Assembly: GCA_018873225.1 (NCBI GenBank)
Contig: JAEILZ010000004.1
Location: forward strand, 1,240,001 to 1,304,000
Reading direction: 5' to 3'
Length of the DNA stretch: 64,000 nt
Source of the DNA: [Phialemoniopsis] sp. UDSM-2020
Taxonomy: Eukaryota; Ascomycota; Sordariomycetes; Thyridiales; Thyridiaceae
In this document: piece after piece, positions 24,701 to 35,300 of the stretch
Layout of the letters: every line of letters starts with the position of its first letter
Position numbering within the stretch: position 1 is the first letter of the stretch
Notes under the pieces: model-generated
Databases searched by the model: none
Seen by the model: only the letters and a program-made list of their open reading frames with translations
What the model was told of the DNA's origin: nothing
Position numbers and translations under genes: made by a program

Positions 24701-24772
24701 CGGGGGCGGGACCCGCGCCCGCGCGAGGTGCCGCGGTCGAGGAGCGGGACTTCTAGGAGGATGGTTGATTGA
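21730..24772 (+). CDS. Ras-association and PH domain adaptor protein
   Basis: Predicted membrane-recruited signalling adaptor that would bind a Ras-family GTPase and phosphoinositides. Two exons (21730-22713 and 22787-24772) give 989 aa. Residues 1-195 are disordered and Ser/Pro-rich. About 205-260 is a predicted coiled coil (HELQKQEDRKQAARWADEV, continuing to LARLQLQL). The RA-like ubiquitin fold runs from about 329 to 420 and begins right at the splice junction with LVRVRCRQMSLNLPIKEAAS. The PH domain is at about 445-565, with GFIINLYYSHRPGKWNKRYV at its start and a terminal helix RFHALVHGWRSWYLV. The rest is Ser/Pro/Ala-rich with basic patches. The coiled coil-RA-PH order recalls the metazoan MRL adaptors (RIAM/lamellipodin), an analogy rather than proof. 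Very G/C-rich codons produce long spurious antisense frames. Confidence 0.85.
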
Positions 24773-25185
24773 AGGACAGGCTCAAAATAGGGTTGGATGA
24801 GACATTGGCGTATTTGGGGGTTATGATGTGATGATGTGGAATTGGGTCGGTCGGTAGGTGTTCTTGAAATAATTTGTATAAGCCTTCATGGGCCAGGGAA
24901 TAATTGGATGGATGTGAATTGTTGGAGTTCAGGATATAGCCTTGTACAGTACAAACCTTCGTTGCAGGAGTTTAGGGTCATCTAGACAATAAGATCGAAT
25001 TTTGTCTATCTCAGTCCGACTGATGAAATCCCATCCCATAGTTCTCTACCCTTCGTGACAGTCATTCATACGTCGCATTACCACCACCGCCGTCTTTGAT
25101 ATTTTACCCTCCTCAGACCAATGGACATATTCTATGTGATTTATGCTCATTTTTATTAGTTTAATTCAGTTACCACCACATGCCT
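24773..25185. other. Convergent 3' region of the RA-PH gene and ERG20
   Basis: 413 bp of AT-richer sequence between two converging stop codons. Presumably both 3' UTRs and polyadenylation sites; no gene seen. Confidence 0.6.
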
Positions 25186-26288
25186 TTACTTGCTGCGCTT
25201 GTAGATCTTGGCCAAGAAAGTCTCAAAGACTTCCTTCTTCAGACCCGTGCTCTCGTCAATCTTGGAGATCTTCTCGCGCAGCTCGCCAACAACCTTCTCC
25301 TCGTAGTCCTTGTAGCGCTGCTCGAGCTTCAGGTCGTCAAACAGCTTCTTGATGACGGCCTCCTTGTCCTTGTCCTTGCGGCCGTAGTTCTCCTCGAGGA
25401 TCTTGCGCTGCTCGGGGGTGGCGATCTGCAGGGCCTGGTTGACGAGCCAGGAGCACTTGTTGTCCATGATGTCGGTGCCAATCTTGCCAATGTGCTCGGG
25501 CAGGCCAAAGTTGTCAAGGTAGTCGTCCTGGATCTGGAAGTACTCGCCCATGGGAATAAGGATATCCTCGGCGACCTTGAGGTTCTCCGGGGTGCCGATG
25601 TTGAGCTGGTGCAGGGCGAGGGCGACCGGCAGGTAGAAGGAGTAGTAGGCGGTCTTGTAGATGACGATGAAGCGGTACTTGTCCATGCTGAAGTTGTCGA
25701 GGTTGACCTTGTCCTCCGGGGCGGTCAGCAGGTCGCACAGCTGGCCCAGCTCGGTCTGGTAGGTGACGTCGTGGAAGAGCTCGACAAAGTCGATGTAGGC
25801 CGGGTGGGAGCGGAAGTACTTCTTGAGCAGGGTGTAGATGGCCGACTCGAGCATGAAGGCGTCGTTGATGGCGACCATGCCGACGCCCTCGTGGCGGTAC
25901 CAGCAGGGCTTGCCGCGGCGGGTGATGCTGCTGTCCATGATGTCGTCGGAGACGAGGAAGAAGGCCTGCAGCAGCTCGGTCATCCAGCCCAGTGTTGCGG
26001 CGTGGAAGTACTCGTCTTCGGAGAGGGGCTTGCCGAGGAGGGCAGAAACGGAGTCGGGAACGGACATGCCGCGGTTGCATTTGCCGCCGAGAGTGTTGAC
26101 CTCGAGACTCTGCCAGGCGCAAACAAGTCAGCAAGATGAGCCTTCGAAGTTATATCACCACTCCTCACCTTCTGGTACCACTTCTGGTACTCCTCGGGGA
26201 GGTTGAACCCCTTGGCCTGCTCCAGCAGGACCTCCTCCAGCTTGGGGAAGACACCCTCGAACTCTTGGAGAGTGGTTCGTTGCGCCAT
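25186..26288 (-). CDS. ERG20: Farnesyl diphosphate synthase
   Basis: Cytosolic synthase that condenses DMAPP with two IPP to give farnesyl diphosphate, the branch point to sterols, dolichol, haem A, ubiquinone and protein prenylation. Exons 26288-26169 and 26109-25186 give 347 aa, the standard length. The first aspartate-rich motif DDIMD is at 95-99, preceded by FF at positions -5 and -4, the chain-length determinant typical of C15-producing eukaryotic enzymes. The second motif DDYLD is at 234-238. The C-terminus YKRSK is the usual basic tail. All catalytic motifs are intact. The gene diverges from CDC23 across about 600 bp. Confidence 0.97.
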
Positions 26289-26894
26289 GGTGTATGCTGT
26301 GGTATGACAACGTCTCAGGACGTAGAAACAAATCTAATTGACCTCAACACGGGGGTATATAGGGAATATCCGGAGATGTCAAAGAAGTCGTTACTCAAGG
26401 GCAACACTTGGGAAATTTATCGGGCGGTTGATTTTGGCGGGGTAAATCCCGGGCAACAGCGGGACATTGCTCTGGAAATGACCTCTTAGCGGGCGGCGCT
26501 TGCGTCTGGGCTGCCGTTCCTGGCCTGGCAGAGGCGGTGAGGGCGCTGTAAGGTGGGGTGGATTCTCGATTTGGTGCAGGGGTCGGGATCTGCCAGCGCC
26601 CTTATCTTATCGCTTCAACCAGGTACGGTAGAGCTCAGCAATGCTCCAAGACGCGCTTCGCGCTTCAAGCTGTGAAAGTTCCTAGGCCACGGACAAGGAC
26701 GTCATGACACAAAAGCGCAAATGAGAAAGTCGAATCAGACATGAAGTTGACGACGAATTAATGAGGGCGTTTGTTCTTTTCTAATTTCATTACCAAGCAC
26801 AGAAGATCTTGCCGATCTGTACATGCCTTGCTCAACGACCAAAGACACGCGATCTAGCAAACATAGCAGGTGCTGAGGCTCCTTCGTCAGCATC
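26289..26894. promoter_or_regulatory. Divergent promoter of ERG20 and CDC23
   Basis: 606 bp between two ATGs in opposite directions. No ORF of note and no clear TATA box. It must contain both promoters. Confidence 0.6.
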
Positions 26895-29072
26895 ATGGTG
26901 CTCAACAGACAAGAGACGGTGCAGCTGCGGGCTGCACTACAGGATGCTGTAGTTCAATGCTCTGAGAGATGTCTCTATCAGGCAGCAAAATGGTAAGCCT
27001 CCATGCTTTAACTCGTACTCTTGTTTCGCCCAGCGGTCTGACTTAGTCAATGTAGGGCGGCTGAGCTCCTCAATGCCATTCCGGAATCCGCCTCCACGGA
27101 CGAGAACCAGGGCGCCGCAGCCAGCGAGGCCCCTCATTCAATGTTTACACGCAATCGCGATCCTGTTGAAGCCGCCCTCGAGGCTGACGAAATCAATAAA
27201 TACCTTCTTGCCAAGTCTCTCTTCGACTGCCGCGAATATGACCGATGCGCTGCTGTGTTTCTTCCCGATTCTCTGTTGGCAGGTATCATCGCATCGCATT
27301 CCGATGACGCCGGCGGTGCATCGGAGAAGGAAACGCAGTCGATTCCTGTGGTAGGAGAGCGACCCGCAAGCAAGACGGAGTTGCCCGAGCTCAGCCAGAA
27401 GAGTCTTTTCTTGGCCCTCTATGCCAAAGTCCTGTCCGGCGAGAAGAGAAAGGACGAAGATGCAGAGATGGTGATGGGTCCCCATGATCTGGGGACGGCC
27501 CCCAACAGACAGCTGCGCGTGGTCAGCATGTACCTGCAGCAATGGTTTGCCCTGACCGCGGAGAACGAAGCCGAGAGGGGAGCTGGCGGGGGCTGGCTTG
27601 AGTATCTGTGAGTGACGGACGACTTTCCGGTCCATAATGCTGTTGCTAACTCTCTGGAAGCTACGGCATGGTCCTTGCCAAGGAGAAGAATGAGACAGAG
27701 GCCATGGATTGGCTCATACAAAGCGTCCACCTCTGTCCGATGAACTGGGGCTGTTGGCAGGAGATGACTTCGCTCATATCGCGAATTGAAGATGTAGGTC
27801 CACTACTCCAACTCAAGCTCCCAATGGATTATTGTGACTGAATATTGGCAGCTCAACCGAATTTCACGTCATCTCCCACAGAACATCGTGTCGTTCATCT
27901 TCCATTTACATACGTCTCTTGAGCTCTACCAGCAGGGACCTAATCTAGCCAATTCGCTAGACCAGCTACTTGCGATCTTTCCTACCTCCTCTTTCCTCCT
28001 CACTTGCAACGCACTACTCGCGTACCACAACAAGGATCTCATGGCCGCAGAGCAGCACTTTAGCCACTTGCTGTCCCTACATCCTCACCGACTAGACTCA
28101 CTCGATCATTATTCCAACATTCTCTACGTGCTCAACCTCCGGCCGAAGCTCGCCTTTTTGGCCCATTTGTGCGCTAGCGTGGACAAATTCAGACCCGAGT
28201 CCTGCGTCGTGATCGGCAACTACTACTCACTCTGTTCCGCCCATGAGAAGGCTGTGCAGTACTTCCGGCGCGCTCTCACTCTGGACCGGTCATGTCTGTC
28301 AGCATGGACGCTCATGGGCCACGAGTACGTCGAGCTCAAGAACACCCACGCTGCTATCGAGTCATACCGGAGAGCAGTCGATGTCAATAGGCGTGACTAT
28401 CGTGCCTGGTATGGCCTTGGACAGACGTACGAGGTGCTAGAGATGCACACATATGCTTTGTGGTATTACAAGAAGGCGGCAGGTCTGCGACCTTGGGACG
28501 GCAAGATGTGGATGGCCGTTGGCTCTTGTCTACAGAAGATGGGTCGTGAGAGAGACGGCATCAAGGCACTGAAGCGCGCACTGCTAGCCGACAGCTATTA
28601 CGACTCTACGGCCAGCAGTTTTGGAAGCGGTACAGGTTCAGCGCGCGGCATCGGGCACATGGACCCCGAGGTTCTGTTGCAGATTGCCTTCATGTTCGAT
28701 AACCTTCAAGAGGAAGACGAAGCCAAGGCATACATGGAGCTCTGCTTGGCACAAGAAGAGGGCGGTGATAACAGCGCCAACCTTGGTGAGTCGATTGCTA
28801 TACACAACGACTCACAGGGCGGTGCCATCTCCGACGATGGTGATGAGACAGGCGGAGGCGGCAACGAAGGAGGCACAGGCGTCACGGCGGCGACAAGCAA
28901 GGCTCGAATGTGGCTCGCGCGCTACGCCATAGAGCACCAAGACTTTGTTCTCGCGCATCGTCTTGCCCAAGAGTTGTGTCAGGACGGTGTTGAAGTGGAG
29001 GAGGCGAAGGCTCTGATCCGTACCGCGCGGGCGCAGATGAGCGAGGAGGACCTGACGCGTCATGGCGGCTAG
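26895..29072 (+). CDS. CDC23: Anaphase-promoting complex subunit 8 (Cdc23)
   Basis: TPR scaffold subunit of the APC/C ubiquitin ligase, which triggers anaphase and mitotic exit in the nucleus. Exons 26895-26992, 27056-27607, 27661-27793 and 27852-29072 encode 667 aa. The N-terminal APC8 domain is recognisable by LRAALQDAVVQCSERCLYQAAKWAAELL, split by intron 1, and by EINKYLLAKSLFDCREYDRCA. Tandem TPRs occupy about 376-505: ESCVVIGNYYSLCSAHEKAV, SAWTLMGHEYVELKNTHAA, RAWYGLGQTYEVLEMHTYAL, KMWMAVGSCLQKMGRERDGI. A Gly/Glu/Ser-rich linker at ~560-610 separates a final helical repeat. The start ATG is confirmed by domain homology extending to residue ~5. Sequence and intron phases are clean. Confidence 0.95.
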
Positions 29073-31706
29073 TTGCCAAGGATGACGCCTCAGCCTCGAA
29101 GACAGTTCACCCCAGTGAATGTACGGCACGATACCCCCGAGGGTCCTCCAAGCTCTGTTCCTCGATAAGGAATAGAGGAATCAGGACGTCCTTGCATTGC
29201 AAACGGTATGAGATCGCGAGCCGTCTGCGGTCGTCACCGAAAATGGTGCACCACGATCGACGGCGGCCCGGCCGGACGTCTAGCTCCCGTGATCGAAGCC
29301 ACGGCAAACCGATGATAGACCAAGAAAGCCTCCTAAGGTTTCGACTACCTCGACCATCTACACTGCTCAGCCTATAGGTTGTGTCTCTGGGACAAGCCAT
29401 GGACCAGGCGGTCTCTGCACTAGGAGCAATGGTGTCTCATTATCCTGAGACACGGTCGCGGTTGGCACCGCATACCAGCGAGACGACATCGAGCTGGACG
29501 ACACTCGACTTTGGAAGATGTGACTTAGATATTAGCCACAGAGGCCAACAAATGGCACCGTGATGGCCATATGTTGTTGGGCGAAAATGGTAAGCATTAT
29601 TTGCATGATGGACAACTTTGTAGATCAGAAGATAGCGGTCTCGCAATTGACTGCCGCATCTACGCCGCAATTATACGATGCAACCGTCTCACCCGGCAGG
29701 TGAGACATAGTTAATGAGAAGATATTATGATATTACGCTTGCCCACACAAAACGGTGAAATGAGCTGTGACAGTTCAGCGCTGTATGATTCTAGTCCGTT
29801 CAGCATGCCCTTGCTCGTATTCAGTGTTAAACTTTGACGCTTCTAGTTCTAGGGCTTCGGTGACGCTACTGGATCCCGCCATCAGCCAATTTAATCACGA
29901 ACGGCAGTTGAGCGAAACCTGGTCACGTTGTTCCAAGCAAGATAGGGATTCAGAGCCGGGGACCTGGTAAGCTCGTAATTTAATCGAATTGAATTGGGGG
30001 ATGTGTTGTCTGTCTCCTTCGTATATGAGTAATCTATGTAGATAGATAGTTTTGAGCTCGCTCCATATCTCGCCATTTAGCTTTATTACGAGTAAATAGA
30101 CTCGAGGAAAAGGACCGTCTTTCAACAGAGCGGCCCGAGTGGCGTTGCCGCCAGCCAGCCAAAGCTAATACTGACACGAAGCGGGAAAAGATGAGCGGAA
30201 ATAATTATTGTCATCGCGCATGCCGAACGGTGACATGTCAATATTCTCAACGTGCGGTACTGATCATGTCGGATTTGGTGCTACATGGCCATCACCACGC
30301 AGATGCCAGGCACGCCACGTCTGTCACGTCGAGTCCAAATGGACCGACCTACAGAGGTACGTACTTTTGTTGCAGCGATTCTCTCGTCCTCTGCCGAGGA
30401 ATGCAAACCTGTGCGGGCACTACTGCATGCGGCACCGTTCCCCGCCTGCTCCAAGGTCTCGACCGTCTGGAATGCAGACTAACGCAGGTACGGTCGAACC
30501 TCAAAAAGAAACGAAAAAACGGAGCCAGGAGAAGGAGGTTTGAGCTTTTGCAAGCAACAAAAGCAAACAAGCGTTTCGCCAAGGGCTAGGGAAGATCCTG
30601 GATCGAAATTGGGACCCAGGTGCGAGTGTCCCGTCTCGCGAAAAAAGCAACGAAGGAAAATCCGGTGAGGTAGCATCACACGTGGGGCCATCTAGTGGAG
30701 GGTACAGCTGAAGGGCCAGCAGCGGGCGATGACTGACTGATAAGCTTATTCACAAGGAGGGAGAAGGAGCGGTAAAAGCGAAAGAAGAGATGGTCGGACC
30801 GCCCGTGGCGACCAGGACCAGGGCCCATGTCGGTGATCGTCGGCACAGGGGGGTGGTGGCCAGGGCAGGGGTGGTTGAGTGGGCGAGAGAGCGAAAAGCT
30901 TGGAAGTTCTGTTGGGGGATGCGGTTAACCTTATTGCTGGTAAGCCTCAGTAGCCTTGTGACGTCGCGGGAGGGAAGAGAGCAAAGAGAAAAATCAGGTG
31001 GCTGGGGTTCGGTCTCTGCTCGCTGCTCTTTGGAGCAAGGCGATGATCAAATGCCGTCCTGGACTTGTTTGGACAGGATGCCAGGGCCCCATGGTTTGCG
31101 GCAAGTCTGCGGCGCGGAACGACGATCTCTTGACCCTGTCCTCGAACTTCATGATAAGACACAACAACAGTCACGATGAGAGGAGTAGTCTTCAAGTATG
31201 GTTGGAAGTCTTTGTGTGAATTATGTAAATGGTAGATCCGAGTATCCTCTCTATTCCAAAAGCCCGTGCAAGGCCCAAGAACAAGAAAAGGGCATCCGAA
31301 TACAAAATAAGAATTTAGACATTAAAAACCCGCCGGCGCGCCGAGAAACCCAAGAATCCCAACCGTCCGGCCCGGGGTGAATTTTCCCACTCCCCCGAGA
31401 GTTCCTCTATGGTATTTTCCAATAACGCCGAAGCATCATGTAGAATGCTCCCATAGTCCAAAGGAGGGTCAAAGAAGGGTATATGTACTAATAGTTTGTG
31501 AAACCTTTCCAAGCCGTCTAGAATCATGTACCCCGTAAAAGACTATCCATTAGACCGTCATTAACCAGGGAGGCTAACCATTCCTGAAGAGGCCATTGCA
31601 AGTCAAGGAGCCTCCGCAGCGCTCGGAAGCGCACGCGGTCGACTCGTTGGCCTTTCAGCCCTTCAGAAAGGCGCCGCCGCGGACATTGTCGACTCTATAA
31701 ATCCAT
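29073..31706. other. Intergenic region, no gene recognised
   Basis: 2.6 kb. ATG-started frames at 30191-30589 and 30790-31179 exist, but they show no domain, no fungal coding bias and no splice partners. Nothing else seen. Confidence 0.5.
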
Positions 31707-32179
31707 TTACAGGACAAGAGCGGCAACACCGGCGATCAGGCCAAGGCCGGAGCCGATCTTGGCGGCGGCGGCGGTGACGGTAGGAGGCTTGGTGGAGCTG
31801 GGAGCGACGGGAGTCTTGCTGCCAGCGGGGGTGGTGATGACAACCGGGGTGCTCTTGGGGGGAACAGGGACGGTGGTGTTCTGGAAACCGGGGGTGGTGA
31901 CGCAGGTGGTGGTGATGGTGCAAGGGCAGTCTAGAGTAGAGTAGTCAGTATATGTTGTTCGATATATCAAGGTTCATGATAGACATATAACATACTGGTG
32001 ATGGTCAGGGTGGTGGGCTTGGTGACGGTGTAGGTGACGTTGCCCTGGGTGATCTTGGTAGGCTCGGGGCAGTAGGTGGTGTAGGCGGTGACAACCTGGG
32101 TGGTGGTGTAGGTGGTGCCGTTGGCAGCAGCGTTGGCAGCGGCGACGAGGCCGGCGGCAGCGAGAACCTGGAACTTCAT
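31707..32179 (-). CDS. Small Thr-rich GPI-anchored cell wall protein (CCG-6-like)
   Basis: Predicted secreted, surface-anchored protein of 135 aa. Exons 32179-31996 and 31930-31707. A signal peptide ([17 protein letters not shown]) is followed by TTT-rich sequence with [12 protein letters not shown] and, just past the intron, [10 protein letters not shown]. This is the short Cys-Pro-Thr core seen in fungal wall proteins annotated as clock-controlled protein 6. Two NxT/S sites and a Thr/Pro/Val spacer precede a hydrophobic C-terminus ([16 protein letters not shown]) that fits a GPI-attachment signal. The leader directly upstream is CAACAACCAAAATG-like, and a TATA-type GGTATAAAG sits on the minus strand near 32343-32335. 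The name CCG-6-like rests on remembered resemblance, so it is less certain than the wall-protein class. Confidence 0.82.
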
Positions 32180-32334
32180 TTTGGTTGTTGGTTGTTGTTG
32201 AACGAATGCTCTACTTGGTAGATGGTGGATGCGAGAAAGCAGCGAAGACAGATATACACAGCGAGAGTGATGGTATGGATCGTATGGGAGGAGAAAGGAA
32301 GAAGGTCTTTCGCCGAGGAGGGATGGGTCAGCAC

Positions 32335-32343
32335 ATCTTTATA
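32335..32343 (-). promoter_or_regulatory. TATA box of the wall protein gene
   Basis: GGTATAAAG on the minus strand, about 155 bp upstream of the wall protein ATG, a typical distance for a strongly transcribed fungal gene with a short leader. Confidence 0.55.
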
Positions 32344-35300
32344 CCAAGAACACGGGGACATGGGGAGATGATCTCAGAGAGCGAGCAAGATGGGCAAAGG
32401 AGATGGGCGGGCGCGCGATGGGCTGACTCGATGGAGACAAGGTTCCCCCATCCATGAGCCATCCACAATACCACATCCACACCCCGTCGTCGAGGCCGTC
32501 CACATCTGGCACGATGCAGGCAACGGGACCTGATCTACACGACGGGCGTTGCTACGTCCAAGGCCGGAGTTGTGCGGGACTAAGCTTGTCTCAGCACTTT
32601 ACTAAGACAGACCCGACAGAAATTGCCCAAGAATAGCGACGATGGCGGTGCCACCGGCGGCGGCGTACCCACAGCCCATTGCGCTTCTTGTCCTAGCTCG
32701 AGCTGGGCTTCCCACTCGATATCCACTTGTCGCTTGACCAGGATGTGCTGCCTCTTTTTTAGGGGCTAGATGATTGGTCGCGTCGAGGACCAGGCAGCTC
32801 GAGAGAGCTCGTAATAGCTGACCCAAAAACAAGCTCTGATGGTTGCTTGCTGATTCTGCTCGTCAAGGGCGGGGAAAAGACGATACGTTGCCTGCCTACC
32901 GGGCCTTATCGAGGCAGCTTTAGAGTGCCATCCACACAAGAATCAGAACATCGTGCAGATACGTGAAGTTCTGCTATCAGCACGCCATTAGGAAAACCCC
33001 GGTCTGATGTCGCATCTGACAAGCACGCAGATGCTGGCCTGGTCCCCACCAATAATACGCAGAGACGATAGCTCCAAGTGGTTTGATTGCTTGTTGATCT
33101 CGGGAGATCAACCATCCTCTCAGAGGCACAGAAGGCGCGAGAGTGCAGCACTTCCCAGGTCACCATGCAGCTGTCATATCCACGGCTGCAAACCTACTAT
33201 TGTGGGATTGTGGGTATGGATGGTGTGGTGGGCAAGATGAGCAGAGATGGGCAAAAAAGTCAAACAGGGAAATACGAGCTATCGATGCGGGCTAAAACGA
33301 AGAGATTTTCACTGTCAAGTAAGAATCGGCCTGATAAGCTCGCCTCGGGGCCTCTTTCCTGGTGGATTACCCTCGCTGTGATTCGCCAGAGAACTGCCTC
33401 CAGCTGGAGAGGTTGAGGGCCTTTCTCTTCCATCAGCTTCCTTTTGGGAATAATGTGGGACGCCAAAACCCAAATGGAGTCTTTTTGACTAACTCTGTGA
33501 GCTATGACTATGATGGGATATGATCGAGCTTCATCTCTTGCACTCCCGAAAATCACAGCTCGAACAATAAAGCCGGCGCTTCCTTGGCGGGCTGACCGTC
33601 TGAGCCATGGCCGCGGGTAGCTTGTATCAGACCTCGCCCTCATCACGCAAGGGCGCCATCAAACTGCGCCAACAGAGGGCTGAACGCCGGCTCTTCAGAA
33701 GGCAATCTCGTTCAGGATAAGCCTTTTCAATAGTTACCTGGTGCAATTTCCCATCCCACCACCCATCAGGTCGATCCAGAGGACTTCTGAGACGCCATCA
33801 GGCGCCTCGAGAAGGCTTTGAGAGGCCTTTTGCCGCTTGTGAGACCGACAGGAAGCAATTTCACAATAAAACCATCGGCGCGCCTCATTGACCAGGGTGC
33901 GAGGTTCTGGATTCTGATGTTTACGCTTTTCCATTTGGACCTTTTCCTCCTCGTCTCCCCGTCGCCTTGTTTTTGTTTTTCAGCGCCCACGTTTTTCGCG
34001 TTTGCCATGTCTATCTTCGAGAGCTGAACCTACGCGAGGATGAGCTGATGACTCTGACGCTGACTCCGATTGCCTGGGTGGCCTCCGACGGCTGATCCGG
34101 CGAGTGAGCAAGGCTCTTCAAATAACATGTGAAAGCCCGCACTACTGTCTAGCTGTGCCTCACTCTTCCAGACAGGTTACCGACATGCCATCTCTGTCAT
34201 CAGTCTCCCGTCCGTTCATGATCCCGGTGTCTTCCATCCCAAGGGCCTTGATTCCAAATCCCCCCGCCTGTGAGGACTGACGTCAGGTGTGGTTCCAGTC
34301 GTGAGAAGCTCTTGGCGCGGCTGTCGGGATGAACAGACGTGTCGGCATATCTCCTTTACATCGTCGGATCAATCGAGCAGCGACAGTGCCCATTGGTGTG
34401 ATGTAACTGAAGGAGAGGCATGGTCGGCGTTTGGCCCTTGCATCCCGATCAGTTGGGCTAGCAGGGGTATGCACACTTGCGGTACCGTTTTCCAGGAACG
34501 GATTCCAGGCGGTAACCAGGTCTATCCGTCCACGAGGGCGCCTTGGATTCCGCCGCTGCTATTGGCTGGCTGTTCGACGGCGCAAAAAGACGGCGTCTGA
34601 AGAGATTTTTCGCTCACTGACTTTACAGCTTCCATAGGCTTCGGCCCCCCTTCATGTCTCTGCCACAGCGGCGACTACGTTAGCTTTTCAGGGTCTGACA
34701 CAGAGCCAGTTCCCAGCATTCCGGAACGACTGGAACACACGACTCGACTGGCCAATGCGCTGCTGCTCACATCAACTCTCACGGATAACGTATCCGAGGA
34801 TATCTATCATGTCGCAAAACGCAGGTGGTCGTCTTGCCGCGCAGCATCCTTTCCCACTGCGTCCAGCTCGCTGTTGGTAGTCCGAACGACGGAGTATTTC
34901 CCAGGCAGGAATAGACGAGGATTCAGTCCCTCGCACTAACACCGAATGCACCATGGCACCTCATCAGGATGATGACAACGCTGGAGTTGTGCTCAGGTAC
35001 CCGCTGGAGCGACCTATGCCTCTTCCCTAAGCAGACACCGTCCCTTCCGCTTGTGTGAATAGAGCCCAACTAGAGGCCCTAAACAGAGGCGCTAAAAGGC
35101 CTGAGCACATCGTCTTATCGGCGCGAATTGCCTAAGCAGAGTCTGCTAGCCCCGCTCTAGGACCGATTGCGGCTTTCCTCTTTTCTCTCACAAGTCTTTT
35201 CTGCTCTGGTCCCAGAAACCTGTTCGCATCCAATGACGTCGATGCATCCTGATCCATCGCTCGCCATGATGCCCCCCTCTACCAATTCCCTCAAAGGACC

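Noticed and set aside
25180..26139. 319-codon plus-strand open frame antisense to ERG20
   Set aside because: Leu/Val/Glu repeats are the reverse complement of strongly biased ERG20 codons; ERG20 itself is certain.
30191..30589. ATG-started 132-codon open frame with a Lys/Arg-rich end
   Set aside because: No domain, no coding bias, no supporting promoter features beyond chance.
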